This document shows, in pieces, positions 8,056-16,665 of a stretch of 64,000 nt of DNA (its first letter is position 1; every line of letters begins with the position of its first letter). A model generated the notes under the pieces. That model had not been told where the DNA came from and made no database searches. It was given only the letters and a program-made list of their open reading frames with translations. The translations under genes and the position numbers were made by a program. Source of the DNA: Bin87 sp965220505 (lineage in GTDB: Bacteria; Chloroflexota; Dehalococcoidia; Lucifugimonadales; UBA3495); contig CBDCQE010000001.1 in NCBI GenBank assembly GCA_965220505.1, positions 1,178,001-1,242,000 of the forward strand. The letters are read 5' to 3'.

Positions 8056-8958
8056 CTAGAGTTGGCGCAGCTTGGGATCCAAACGATCGCGCAACCAGTC
8101 TCCGAACACGTTGAACGCGATCACGACCATGGTTATCGCGACGCCGGGGATGATGGAAATCCACCATGCGGTGGCGACTTTCGCCCGGCCGTCGGCGACC
8201 ATCTGACCCCAGGAAGGCGTGGGCGGCGGGATGCCGGCGCCGAGAAAGCTGAGTGATGCTTCGGTCAGGATGACCAGGCCGACGTGCAACGTCAACATGA
8301 CCATGAAGGAATTGAAAACGTTGGGCATTATGTGAACGAACATGATCCGGGCGCCGGAGCAACCGTGGACGTGAGCCAGCGCGACAAAGTCGTTGTCTTT
8401 GAGCCCCAACACTTCGCCTCGCGTGACCCGGGCAAACCTCGCCCAGAGAATCAGGGTCACGGCAAGGACCACCGTCTGCAGTCCTTGCCCCATGGTCACT
8501 GCTAACAATAAAGCGAACAGAATTGTGGGGAAGGCAAGGGTGGCGTCCACCGCCCTCATGATAAACGTGTCCGTCTTGCCGCCGGCGTAGCCCGACAACA
8601 GGCCCAGGACGCCGCCAATCGCGCCACCTGCCAGGAGCGCAGCGAACGCCACGATCAGGCTGACCCGGGCGCCGTAGATCAAACGGCTGAGAATGTCCCG
8701 ACCCAGAATGTCGGTACCCAGGAGATACTTAGCGCTGCCCTCTGCCTGCCAGGCCGGCGGCTTAAGCTTGTCGCGCAGGGACTGTTTGGTTGGCGAATGG
8801 GGCGCGATAAGCGGCGCGAATATGGCCGCGAATATCATGACCGCGATGATGATCACGGGTATCCAGGGCAGTCGCTTGAGTTCATACCTCAATCGCTCCT
8901 GCCGCTCGCCGGAAACCTCCAGTACCTGCACGCTGGTATCTACGCGGTCGCTGGCCAT
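8056..8958 (-). CDS. ABC transporter permease, DppC family
   Basis: A 300-residue inner-membrane permease of the dipeptide/oligopeptide/nickel class. It has an N-terminal helix (IPVIIIAVMIFAAIFAPLIAP), the DppC hallmark GTDILGRDILSRLIYGARVSL, further helices, and the coupling EAA loop near HGCSGARIMFVHIMPN, ending with SLSFLGAGIPPPTPSWG, diagnostic of DppC/OppC. It overlaps no neighbour but starts seven bases after the stop of the DppB gene, so the two are cotranscribed. No ATPase (DppD/DppF) genes follow, so the importer must borrow ATPases encoded elsewhere. Confidence 0.9.
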   Translation of the reverse strand: MASDRVDTSVQVLEVSGERQERLRYELKRLPWIPVIIIAVMIFAAIFAPLIAPHSPTKQSLRDKLKPPAWQAEGSAKYLLGTDILGRDILSRLIYGARVSLIVAFAALLAGGAIGGVLGLLSGYAGGKTDTFIMRAVDATLAFPTILFALLLAVTMGQGLQTVVLAVTLILWARFARVTRGEVLGLKDNDFVALAHVHGCSGARIMFVHIMPNVFNSFMVMLTLHVGLVILTEASLSFLGAGIPPPTPSWGQMVADGRAKVATAWWISIIPGVAITMVVIAFNVFGDWLRDRLDPKLRQL

Positions 8959-8965
8959 ATCGCTC

Positions 8966-9883
8966 CTAGTCGTACCGGATCCTTGGATTGATGTAGGCGT
9001 AGAGTATATCGACGACCAGATTGACGCCGAGGATTATTACTGCGTCCAGCAGGATCACGGCCTGTAAGAGAGGAAAGTCGCGTTGCGCCACGGCGTCAAT
9101 GGTGAGGCGACCTATGCCCGGCCAGGCAAACACGGTCTCGGTAACGATGGCCCCGGTGACGAACCCGCCGACAAAGACGCCGAAGAGCGTCAGCACGGGG
9201 ATCAGGGCGTTGCGCAAGCAGTGCTTCCAGAAGACCTTCCACTCCTGCAAGCCTTTGATCCGGGCGAGCTTGACGTACTCGGTATCCAGCACCTCGAGCA
9301 TGCTGGACCGGATCAGCCGCATGATCCCGGCGATGGAGAATGTGCCCAGGGTGAACGCGGGCAGGATGTAGTGAGCAGGTCCGCCCATTCTCCCGGGTGG
9401 GAGAACGTCCAGCCACACGCTGAATATATAGATGCAGACGATGGCGATCCAGAAATTGGGCGTGGCCACACCGAACACTGCGATGGCGCCGGCCACCTGG
9501 TCAATCCATGTGCCGCGTTTGACGGCCGCGACAACTCCCAGGGGGATCGCCACCCCTACCGCTATGACCATGGACAGTGGCAACAACTTCAGCGTGTTGG
9601 GCAACCTCTCGAAGAAAAGCTCGGCCGCCGGCTTTTTGTACACGATGGAGTCGCCGAAGTCACCGCGGACAATGCCGGTGAGGAACACGAAGAGCTGCAC
9701 GTGGTACGGGCGATCAAGCCCCAGGTTCCGCTCGATGAACTGACGCTCTTCTTCAGTGGCGTCCTCCGGCACCATGAGGTCGGCCGGATTGCCGGTGGCC
9801 CTGGCCAGGGCAAACACGATCAGGGCGACGATGAAAAGCAGGACGATGCCCTGCAACAACCGGTTGAGGATGTATTTTTGCAA
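8966..9883 (-). CDS. ABC transporter permease, DppB family
   Basis: A 305-residue permease with the DppB layout: N-terminal MQKYILNRLLQGIVLLFIVALIVF-type helix, the extracytoplasmic LGLDRPYHVQLFVFLTGIVRGDFGDS segment that marks the family, then four to five helices and the EAA loop IKGLQEWKVFWKHCLRNALIP. It partners the DppC protein encoded immediately downstream and the lipoprotein encoded upstream. Together they would import peptides, nickel or similar solutes. The 145-base gap to the lipoprotein gene carries several inverted repeats, which may allow the lipoprotein to be made in excess of the permeases. Confidence 0.9.
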   Translation of the reverse strand: MQKYILNRLLQGIVLLFIVALIVFALARATGNPADLMVPEDATEEERQFIERNLGLDRPYHVQLFVFLTGIVRGDFGDSIVYKKPAAELFFERLPNTLKLLPLSMVIAVGVAIPLGVVAAVKRGTWIDQVAGAIAVFGVATPNFWIAIVCIYIFSVWLDVLPPGRMGGPAHYILPAFTLGTFSIAGIMRLIRSSMLEVLDTEYVKLARIKGLQEWKVFWKHCLRNALIPVLTLFGVFVGGFVTGAIVTETVFAWPGIGRLTIDAVAQRDFPLLQAVILLDAVIILGVNLVVDILYAYINPRIRYD

Positions 9884-9903
9884 ATCCCCGACCTCAATGA
9901 ATG

Positions 9904-10017
9904 CTTCGCGCCGGGCGGTTCGGCCAGTTCCCGGCGCGAAGAGAGTTAAGGATCAGGGGTGGCGCAGAAGGTTCCCGGGTCGCGCCCGAGAGAACCAGCT
10001 ACCCCTGAAACAGGAGG
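9904..10017 (-). promoter_or_regulatory. structured intercistronic region
   Basis: Between the lipoprotein gene and dppB are a perfect 12-bp inverted repeat (CTTCGCGCCGGG at 9904, CCCGGCGCGAAG at 9930) and a second nested structure (CAGGGGT at 9954 with ACCCCTG at 10011; GGTTC at 9970 with GAACC at 10002). Such hairpins after a binding-protein gene commonly stabilise its mRNA or partly terminate transcription; that role here is inferred. Confidence 0.5.
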
Positions 10018-10028
10018 TTCAGATGCGA

Positions 10029-11897
10029 CTATTGCCAGGGATTCCCCTCGGCGTGGGGGATGCGATGGAAGACATCGCCCAGTTCCCCGCGACCGTAGAT
10101 GCCCTGCCAGCGGCCCACCGTTTCCGGATTTGACGCGTACAGGCTGACGCCCTGGACAATCGGAACGCCGATCCACTGATCCGCTACCAACTGGAGGATG
10201 TCATTGGTAGCCTCGGCCCGCTTGGCATCGTCACGCTCGGAGATAGCGATCTCGTGGAGCCTCAGGTATTCCTCTCCCACCGGTGTCAGACTATCGCGAT
10301 CGCCGAATGCCACGTGGTTGCTGTCGGGGTGGAAAGTGGACTGATACCGGGGTACCGGCAGTGGCCGGCCCGCGTTGCGGAAGATGCTGACCGCCCCGTT
10401 GAAGCCCTCGCCCCATTCGTCGTGTCCGGGCCGCCGCGTCATGGGACTGAACACGCCGATTTCGATGATCTTCAGGTCAGCCTTGATACCGATCTCTTCC
10501 CAGAAACCCGTGACGGCCTGGCTGAGGTCGTTCATGTACGGAGTGCCCGAGAAGTTAGTGCTCCAGAAGGTGACCTCGAATCCGTCAGCGTATCCGGCCT
10601 CGGCCAGCAACGCTCGGGCGCGGTCCGGGTCGTACACCAACTGTTCTTCGCCCCATTTCTGCCACCTGGGAACATCGACGTCAACACTGGTGGGGAAGGT
10701 GGCAAAGGGCATGGAGGGTCGCCCGTAGCCGTTCAGCGTGAAGTCGATAATGTCCTGGCGGTTGATGGCCAGTGACATGGCTTGCCGAACGCGAATATCA
10801 CCGACGGGCAGCGCCTGGGCCTCCTCGTAGTAGAGACCCCAGAACTGGTAGATGAACATGCCCACGCCCTCGATGACCGTGAGCTGTGCGCCGGAGGCTT
10901 CCACCTCAGGGGCCGATTCCGGCACCAGGTCGATGAGGTCGGCCTGGCCAGTCCGAACCATGGCGAGCTTGGTGCTCTCTTCAGGGACCAGCAGCAGGCT
11001 CATGTTGGCGAAGTGGGGGATGCCGCGGTGGGACTTGTCGAAGGCCTCATAGCGGAAGTAATCGCCCACCGAGTGCTCGGCGTACATCCAGGGACCACTG
11101 CCTATCGGCTCGGCCCGAAAACCCTCGTCGCCTACGGACTCGATGTAGTCCTTGGGCATGATCTGGCCGCCCTGGAACACCGCCCTGGTCAGCAAGCTCC
11201 AGAAGTGAGGTTTTGATCCGTCGGTGTGCATCCGCAGGGTGTGATCATCAATAATCTCGATGGCTTCCTCGGACGGCTGGCGGAGTTGCCGGTTGAGACG
11301 GTTACCGTCGCCCACGACGCTTTCGTCGTGGTACATGGTGCGCTCGAGGCTGAACTTCACGTCATGCGCATCCAGGACTTCGCCATTGTGGAACACCAGG
11401 CCCGGCGCGATATTGAAAGTCCAGCTGTTTCCGTCCGGGTCGATTCCCCATTCCTCTGCTACTCCGGGGCCGACCCCGCCGTACTGGGACTCATAGTTGA
11501 ACCCAAGGAGAGCATCGTAGATGGGGGCCTGGTACTGAGCGTGCCCCGCGCGACCCTGCAGGATGGGGTCGGTGACCTGAGAGCCGAGATTTTGCAGGCT
11601 CACCGTCAGGGTGCCCGCTGGATCATCTTGCTGGCGAACCACGCCCTGAACCGGCGGCACCGGCGTGGCTACCACCAGGACTTCCCTGGTAACTTCCACC
11701 TGCCTTTCGACCTCTACTTGCTTTTCGACCTCAACCTCAACCTGTTCGGTTACGACCTTTTCAACCTCGACCTGCTCAGTCACGACGCGCGTGACCTCGA
11801 CGATCTGAGGATCAGCAGGAGCAGCAGTTCCTCCGCAGGCCAGGACGAGTGCAAGGGACAGTGTTAATGAACCGAGCAGGGCTGCCTTAAGCGACAT
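10029..11897 (-). CDS. ABC transporter substrate-binding lipoprotein, family 5
   Basis: A 622-residue extracytoplasmic solute-binding protein of the DppA/OppA/NikA family. A signal peptide ends in the lipobox LVLAC (Cys21 lipidated). Residues 33-75 are a low-complexity linker of Val-Glu-Val-Thr/Glu-Lys repeats, which I associate with Chloroflexota binding lipoproteins. The binding domain then shows GVAEEWGIDPDGNSWTFNI and FHNGEVLDAHDVKFSLER, typical of family 5. A GGAGGT ribosome site precedes the ATG, and a good promoter candidate lies 55 bases further up. It heads the operon with the two permease genes downstream. The ligand (peptide, sugar, opine or metal complex) cannot be told. Confidence 0.9.
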   Translation of the reverse strand: MSLKAALLGSLTLSLALVLACGGTAAPADPQIVEVTRVVTEQVEVEKVVTEQVEVEVEKQVEVERQVEVTREVLVVATPVPPVQGVVRQQDDPAGTLTVSLQNLGSQVTDPILQGRAGHAQYQAPIYDALLGFNYESQYGGVGPGVAEEWGIDPDGNSWTFNIAPGLVFHNGEVLDAHDVKFSLERTMYHDESVVGDGNRLNRQLRQPSEEAIEIIDDHTLRMHTDGSKPHFWSLLTRAVFQGGQIMPKDYIESVGDEGFRAEPIGSGPWMYAEHSVGDYFRYEAFDKSHRGIPHFANMSLLLVPEESTKLAMVRTGQADLIDLVPESAPEVEASGAQLTVIEGVGMFIYQFWGLYYEEAQALPVGDIRVRQAMSLAINRQDIIDFTLNGYGRPSMPFATFPTSVDVDVPRWQKWGEEQLVYDPDRARALLAEAGYADGFEVTFWSTNFSGTPYMNDLSQAVTGFWEEIGIKADLKIIEIGVFSPMTRRPGHDEWGEGFNGAVSIFRNAGRPLPVPRYQSTFHPDSNHVAFGDRDSLTPVGEEYLRLHEIAISERDDAKRAEATNDILQLVADQWIGVPIVQGVSLYASNPETVGRWQGIYGRGELGDVFHRIPHAEGNPWQ

Positions 11898-11951
11898 TCG
11901 ATACCTCCGACACTAAACGCAGATAGAGTCTTGCGGGTGTGATACCGGCGC

Positions 11952-11980
11952 ACGATACACCCGTAAACGATACCGGTCAA
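11952..11980 (-). promoter_or_regulatory. sigma70-type promoter for the ABC operon
   Basis: On the minus strand TTGACC (11980-11975), a 17-base spacer and TATCGT (11957-11952), about 55 bases before the lipoprotein start. The -35 box is near consensus and the -10 box moderate. Confidence 0.5.
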
Positions 11981-12170
11981 CTTTATGATTATCGCCTGGT
12001 GGCACGGGATAAATGTTCCGCGATCGATTGGCGATATATTGGCGGTATGCGAAAATCGGCCGCAGAGACGCGACCGGTAAGACCGCTATCGACATTCAAA
12101 CCCACGAGATGGTTTGGGGGCGCCGCCTGTGCTCCCGGATACGGAACCGCTACGACGCGCTCCAGTTCAA

Positions 12171-12199
12171 TTGACAGTGGTATGGGGCGGATTTAGACT
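12171..12199 (+). promoter_or_regulatory. sigma70-type promoter for the DUF35/thiolase pair
   Basis: TTGACA at 12171, a 17-base spacer and TAGACT at 12194, about 60 bases before the DUF35 start. The -35 box is perfect consensus and the spacing is optimal. Confidence 0.6.
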
Positions 12200-12259
12200 G
12201 CCTTGCACCCGAATGATGAAGGCGTTTGCGAATTTGCCTGACGCCTCAAGCAACAGCGG

Positions 12260-12673
12260 TTGGATATGGTCGTTTCCGTCGATGAAAAATGCCTGCGGCT
12301 GACCGACGACAGCGGCGAGCGGGGCGTGCTGCTGGGGATGCGGTGCTTGCGGTGCGGCGTCTGCGCGTTCGGGCCAGCTACGTTCTGCCAGTCATGCACG
12401 TCGCCGGACCTGGAAGAGATGGAACTGTCCGCCGATGGAACGCTGTACAGCTACACCATCGTCAGGGTGCCACCGTCGGGTTGGCCGGGGCCGGTGCCTT
12501 ACGTGCTCGGTGAGACTGAGTTACCCGAGGGCCCCCACGTGCTGGCCGAGGTGATCGACTGCGCGCACGAAGACCTTCGGGTCGGGATGCCGGTGACGTT
12601 AGTGCTCCAGACCGTGGGGATGGATGGAATCGAAGGATCAGAGCGCGCAGTGTACAAGTGGCGGCCGACGTAG
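12260..12673 (+). CDS. DUF35 OB-fold/zinc-ribbon protein
   Basis: A 137-residue protein with a rubredoxin-like zinc ribbon (CLRC then CQSC, near residues 29-47) followed by an OB-fold half (LSADGTLYSYTIVRVPPSGW ... PYVLGETELPEGP). DUF35 proteins partner thiolase-like enzymes, as in archaeal acetoacetyl-CoA thiolase/HMG-CoA synthase complexes where they bridge CoA substrates. The gene for a thiolase-family protein follows 101 bases later, exactly the expected partner. A consensus-like promoter lies upstream. ATG at 12260 is used; MVVSVDE two codons later is an alternative start. Confidence 0.85.
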   Translation: MDMVVSVDEKCLRLTDDSGERGVLLGMRCLRCGVCAFGPATFCQSCTSPDLEEMELSADGTLYSYTIVRVPPSGWPGPVPYVLGETELPEGPHVLAEVIDCAHEDLRVGMPVTLVLQTVGMDGIEGSERAVYKWRPT

Positions 12674-12683
12674 CAAGCGACGC

Positions 12684-12709
12684 GATTGCCGCGGTGCGCT
12701 GGCAATGAC
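12684..12709. repeat. dispersed repeat GATTGCC...CAATGAC
   Basis: An imperfect inverted element GATTGCCGCGGTGCGCTGGC followed by AATGAC, between the DUF35 and thiolase genes. A second copy with a different centre is at 57969. It is a type of intergenic repeat common in many bacterial genomes. Confidence 0.55.
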
Positions 12710-12774
12710 ACGTCCTCTGAGTTGGGTATGGCGGTGGCACCGCGTTGGCACGACAACAACCAGGTGGTAATCAG

Positions 12775-13929
12775 ATGACTCAGTTTCGGCCCGGTCGCGA
12801 AGTCATGGTGGTGGGAGTGGGTCTGCACGCTTTCGGGCGGTTCCCCGAGGAGAGCCTGTCGGACCTGGCGCGGGACGCGGTGGTTGACGCGCTACGGGAT
12901 TCGGGCGTGCCGTGGTCGGCCATTCCAGTGGCATACTTTGGGCACGTTTACTACCACGGGATGTCGATTGGCGAGACCACGCTGGCGCAGCTGGGGCTGA
13001 CCGGCGTGCCGATCATTAATGTGGAAAACGCGTGCTCCAGCGGGTCCACCGCGTTCTGGCAGGCGTACTGGGGGATCACGTCGGGCGTGTTCGACATGGC
13101 GCTGGCTTTCGGCGCGGAGAAGGTGCCCAGCGGGCCGGTGACGGTGACTGCCGAGAACAGCCCGGCGCGATACATCGGCGGCGACCACATGATGGCCGGC
13201 TACGCCCTGCGGATGAAACGGTATATGGAAGACACCGGGGCCCCGGCCTCGGCGCTAGCGCAGGTGTCGGTGAAAGCGCGGCAGGCGGCGTCGATGAATC
13301 CGTACGCCCACCGCAAAGAAACCTATTCAGTGGAAGACGTGCTGAACTCCCGGCTGATCGCGGATCCGTTGACGTTGTACCAGTGCTGCCCGACCAGCGA
13401 AGGCGGAGCGGCGGCGGTGTTGTGCGCGGCGGACGCGCTGGACACCTACGGCATCGACCGGAGCCGCGCGATCCGCGTGGCCGCGGCGGCTTTGACCTCG
13501 GGCAACTACAACGGCCGGGGTAGCGACCATTCGGCTTTCAGCCCGTACCGGACAGAGCCGGCTGCCTTGCAGGCCTACGAGATGGCGGGGATCGGGCCGG
13601 AGGACGTTGATATAGCCCAGGTCCATGACGCAGCGACCATCGGTGAGTTGCAGCAGATCGAGGCCCTGCACCTGACGCCGTTCGGAGAAGCATGGCGGGC
13701 GACCGAAGAAGGTCGAACCGCGCTGGGCGGGGACATTCCGGTGAACACAGACGGGGGCCTGCTGGCGATGGGTCACCCCTTCGGGGCCAGCGGCATCCGC
13801 ATGGTGCACGAGACGGTGACGCAGCTGCGGGGAGAGGCCGGCCCACGGCAGGTGGAAAACGCGCGGGTTGGAGTGGCCCAGTGCTCCGGTGCTGGCGACG
13901 TCACTACGGTGCACATCCTGACGCGGTAG
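12775..13929 (+). CDS. thiolase-family acetyl-CoA acetyltransferase (SCP2/lipid-transfer type)
   Basis: A 384-residue thiolase-fold protein of the SCP-x/lipid-transfer group. The nucleophilic Cys is in VENACSSGS, the active-site His in MGHPFGASG, and a second Cys in QCSGAG near the end, so the catalytic triad looks complete. It would make or break a carbon-carbon bond between acyl-CoAs. The gene follows its likely DUF35 partner. The ATG at 12775 is chosen for its AGGTGG ribosome site; the frame also allows a TTG 30 bases upstream. It may act with the acyl-CoA ligase, CoA-transferase and enoyl-CoA hydratase encoded elsewhere in the window. Confidence 0.88.
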   Translation: MTQFRPGREVMVVGVGLHAFGRFPEESLSDLARDAVVDALRDSGVPWSAIPVAYFGHVYYHGMSIGETTLAQLGLTGVPIINVENACSSGSTAFWQAYWGITSGVFDMALAFGAEKVPSGPVTVTAENSPARYIGGDHMMAGYALRMKRYMEDTGAPASALAQVSVKARQAASMNPYAHRKETYSVEDVLNSRLIADPLTLYQCCPTSEGGAAAVLCAADALDTYGIDRSRAIRVAAAALTSGNYNGRGSDHSAFSPYRTEPAALQAYEMAGIGPEDVDIAQVHDAATIGELQQIEALHLTPFGEAWRATEEGRTALGGDIPVNTDGGLLAMGHPFGASGIRMVHETVTQLRGEAGPRQVENARVGVAQCSGAGDVTTVHILTR

Positions 13930-14062
13930 CGCCGGGTATGAGGTTGCCGCGCTGCGCTCGGAAATACAACGACCAGCGGAATGGCGAGATTGTCGCGCTG
14001 CGCTCGCTATTACAGGGTTTTACCCCAGGGCGCATTGTAAGGAACGTTAGATTGGATGGATC

Positions 14063-14347
14063 ATGGCGAACTTCATGATCATGGCGGCGATGCGGGGACG
14101 GTTCATGTCGGAACAGGGGAACCTGTACGACAATTTCCAGATGCTGGGTTATATGGAGGGGGCTTCGCCCTTCGACGCAGTGTCGGCGTTTTTTGACCAA
14201 CCCAAGTTTCCAATCGTGTGGGCGGATGTGGAGTACATGTGGGCCGAACGTCTGGCGGACGATCCGGCGAACGGGCACCACGGGGAATACGAGAGGGTCT
14301 ACATCGCGTCGCTGCGGGAGCGGTGGGAAGGCAGTTCGCGGAATTAG
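14063..14347 (+). CDS. hypothetical protein, 94 residues
   Basis: A small soluble protein starting MANFMIMAAMRGRFMSEQGN, with an aromatic- and acid-rich middle (FFDQPKFPIVWADVEYMW) and a charged end. No family is recognised. Codon composition resembles its neighbours and there are no internal stops, which supports a real gene, but no clear ribosome site is visible. It sits between the thiolase gene and a dispersed repeat. Its function is unknown. Confidence 0.5.
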   Translation: MANFMIMAAMRGRFMSEQGNLYDNFQMLGYMEGASPFDAVSAFFDQPKFPIVWADVEYMWAERLADDPANGHHGEYERVYIASLRERWEGSSRN

Positions 14348-14348
14348 G

Positions 14349-14380
14349 TTTTACATCGATGAACAGGATTGACAGGATTT
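14349..14380. repeat. dispersed repeat ACATCGATG...ACAGGATT
   Basis: TTACATCGATG-AACAGGATTG-ACAGGATTT, a close relative of the elements at 5199, 58855 and 59688, located two bases after the hypothetical gene. Confidence 0.7.
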
Positions 14381-14437
14381 AGTTTTGAGGGATTGGGGCG
14401 AGGCCGGGTGATTTTCGACAGCGGCGCAGATAACAAA

Positions 14438-14463
14438 TAGGGGCGAATGGTCATTCGCCCCTA
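14438..14463. repeat. perfect 12-bp palindrome TAGGGGCGAATG
   Basis: TAGGGGCGAATG (14438-14449), GT, CATTCGCCCCTA (14452-14463). It lies between convergent genes, so it may act as a bidirectional terminator although no T-run follows; its form matches mobile intergenic palindromes. Confidence 0.65.
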
Positions 14464-14507
14464 CGATTCTCTGGCTTGGCGCGTTGGCAGCGCTTATCGG
14501 CCGGTCA

Positions 14508-15290
14508 TTACACAGAAGCGGCTTTATCGCGGAGGCGGGTGAACTCGGTGCGGAAGCCCTCGGCCAGGGCGCGCCTGTCGGTGCCGTGGAGGACGAAGCG
14601 GGCGCCTTGCTCGATCCAATATTCGGATAGCTCGGGCGTTTGGTGGTGAACCAAGGTGGGCAGGTCCTTGGCCTCGCACTTGTCGATGATGCCCTTGACG
14701 GTGGTCTTGTAGATCTCCTGGGCGTAATCGTCTGGAACGCCCAGCGAGATGCTCATGTCGTTGGGGCCGACGAAGATGGCGTCGATATGGGGAACGGCCA
14801 GCATGGCATCGAGGTTGTCGACGGCGGCCTGGCTTTCGATGCCGATGATGCAGATGTTGTCGCGGTTGCGAGCGGCGAGGTAATCCTGGCTGGCGTCGCT
14901 GGGGAACTTGCCGGACTCCAGGGCCTCCTCGGCGGCGGCGCCCTTAAGGGGGCGGAACTTGGCGGCCTTGACCACCTCGCGCACCTGGTCGACGGTCTCG
15001 CAGTAGGGGGCGAGGATGCCCTGGGCGCCGGCGTCGATGGCCATCGTGACGTAGTGGGAGTCTGGGATTGGGATGCGGACAATGGGAACGACGCTGATGG
15101 TGCTGAACATGGTCAGGTAGTCGCCCAGTTCGCCCCGGCTGCGCGGGCTGTGCTCGGTGTCGATGATGACGTAGTCGAGGCCGACGCCGTCGAGAATGGG
15201 GATCCAACGGGGGCTGCGGTTGATGCTGATCATGGTGCCGAAGATACGGCCGCCCTGCTGGAGGGTCTGCTTGAGGTCTGCGCCGCTCAT
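14508..15290 (-). CDS. HpcH/HpaI-type class II aldolase
   Basis: A 260-residue TIM-barrel aldolase of the HpcH/HpaI (2,4-dihydroxyhept-2-ene-1,7-dioate aldolase) family, relatives of which cleave or form 4-hydroxy-2-oxo acids using a divalent metal. Visible landmarks are FGTMISINRSPRWIP, the DYVIIDTEHSPRSRGEL segment holding the catalytic His, the Glu/Asp metal sites in IGIESQAAVDN and FVGPNDMSISLG. The ATG at 15290 is chosen (AAGGAG ribosome site); an open frame of 92 codons upstream is Pro/Arg-rich and unlikely to be protein. It is divergent from the RNase D gene. Confidence 0.9.
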   Translation of the reverse strand: MSGADLKQTLQQGGRIFGTMISINRSPRWIPILDGVGLDYVIIDTEHSPRSRGELGDYLTMFSTISVVPIVRIPIPDSHYVTMAIDAGAQGILAPYCETVDQVREVVKAAKFRPLKGAAAEEALESGKFPSDASQDYLAARNRDNICIIGIESQAAVDNLDAMLAVPHIDAIFVGPNDMSISLGVPDDYAQEIYKTTVKGIIDKCEAKDLPTLVHHQTPELSEYWIEQGARFVLHGTDRRALAEGFRTEFTRLRDKAASV

Positions 15291-15478
15291 GGGGTGCAAT
15301 GCTCCTTGCGGTGGGATGTGCGGCGAGTATAGCACGGAGGTGTTCGGGCAGCGCCGGGCGGTTGCGGGATGGACCCGTGACCGCCTGGCGCTTCGGGCAC
15401 AACGGTGGCCGGCGACGTGTGCTACACTGGCCGAGTTGAACCGGCAATGGATTGAAATGACGGCGTAATCCGGGGTAA

Positions 15479-16609
15479 TTGTTGCGGAATCAGTATCGTT
15501 ATATCGGTGAACAGGGGGATTGGGACGCGGTGGCGGAGGAGTTACGGCGGGCTCCGCGACTGGCACTGGATACTGAGCGGAACGGCCGGTTCGCGTACCG
15601 CGAGCGGATCTGCCTGATACAGATTTCCGACGGACGGGAGACGTACCTGCTGGACCCGCTGTCCGTGAAAGGGCTGGACGCCCTGGGCGAGTTGCTGGCG
15701 GACGAGGCGGTGGCGGTCGTGATGCACGGCTGCGAAGAGGATGTGCGTTTCTTTGACCGTGATTTCGGCTTTGCGGTCAGCAATCTGTTCGACACCGGAT
15801 TGGCCGCGCGTTTCCTGGGAGTATCGAGGCCGAACCTGGGAGCGGTACTTGAAGAGTTCTGCGGCGTGGGGATCGCCAAGGATCCCAAGCTGCAGGTTTC
15901 GCACTGGGGTCTGCGGCCACTATCCGGCCCGGCGCTGGATTATGCGGCCAGCGACGTACACCACCTGTTGCCGCTCGCTTACGAGCTGGAGTACCGGCTC
16001 GACAAACTGGGGCGTATTGGATGGGTGCGAGAAGAGTGCGCTCGAATTACCGGGCTGCGGCATCCTCCAGAGGAACCGCTGGAGACGGCGTTTCGCCGGG
16101 TGAAGGGATGGGAGAGCCTCAATCCCAGGGAAGCGGCGGTACTCCAGGAACTCTACGCATTTCGGGATGGCAAGGCGTGCGCCTGGGACGTTCCGCCGAC
16201 GCAGGCGGCGAGCAACGGCGACCTGTTGGAACTGGCGCAGTGTTACGGCAGGCCACCACGGGGAGTCGGCGGGTTGCTGGCATCCCGGTGCTTCGGCGAG
16301 TTGATGGAAGCGCTTGAACGGGGCATGGACGGACCTGAGGCGCCAAAACCGCCGAGGCCGGATCGAGGCGCCGAGCCCTGGACACATGAAAGCCGGGAAC
16401 GGCTCAAGGTTCTGAAGCAATGGCGAACTGGATTGAGCGCAGAGCTGAATCTGGCGGTCAGCCATATCTGGCCCACGCCCAGCCTGGAAAGGATCGCGTT
16501 GAGGCCGGAGCGATTACGCCATGAACTGGCGGGCGGCGAAGGGGAAGTGCGGCAGTGGCAGCGGGAGGAGTTCGGAGAAACGTTATCTCGCCTGGTGGTC
16601 GAAGGATGA
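15479..16609 (+). CDS. rnd: ribonuclease D
   Basis: A 376-residue 3'-5' exoribonuclease with a DEDDy domain (about 1-190): Asp-Thr-Glu in LALDTERNG, the second acidic site in GCEEDVRFFD, and the final Tyr/Asp in YAASDVHHLLPL. An HRDC domain follows (about 210-290, LNPREAAVLQELYAFRD), as in Escherichia coli RNase D. It would trim stable RNA precursors such as tRNA 3' ends. The start codon is probably the TTG at 15479 or the next one; no ATG fits and no strong ribosome site is seen. It is a single-gene unit followed by a GC hairpin. Confidence 0.88.
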   Translation: MLRNQYRYIGEQGDWDAVAEELRRAPRLALDTERNGRFAYRERICLIQISDGRETYLLDPLSVKGLDALGELLADEAVAVVMHGCEEDVRFFDRDFGFAVSNLFDTGLAARFLGVSRPNLGAVLEEFCGVGIAKDPKLQVSHWGLRPLSGPALDYAASDVHHLLPLAYELEYRLDKLGRIGWVREECARITGLRHPPEEPLETAFRRVKGWESLNPREAAVLQELYAFRDGKACAWDVPPTQAASNGDLLELAQCYGRPPRGVGGLLASRCFGELMEALERGMDGPEAPKPPRPDRGAEPWTHESRERLKVLKQWRTGLSAELNLAVSHIWPTPSLERIALRPERLRHELAGGEGEVRQWQREEFGETLSRLVVEG

Positions 16610-16616
16610 CAGCAAT

Positions 16617-16643
16617 GTGGGGCGTCCGAAATCGACGCCCCAC
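16617..16643. terminator. intergenic GC hairpin
   Basis: Stem GTGGGGCGTC / GACGCCCCAC with a 7-base loop, between the convergent RNase D and M20 peptidase genes. The position suits a bidirectional terminator; no long T-run is present. Confidence 0.5.
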
Positions 16644-16665
16644 GCACTTCCCACCGGCGGGCAGA

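Larger units (their letters stand above)
11898..12259. other. divergent intergenic region
   Basis: A 362-base gap between the lipoprotein gene (minus) and the DUF35 gene (plus). It holds one promoter candidate for each direction, listed separately; I see no gene, tRNA or riboswitch in it. Confidence 0.6.
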
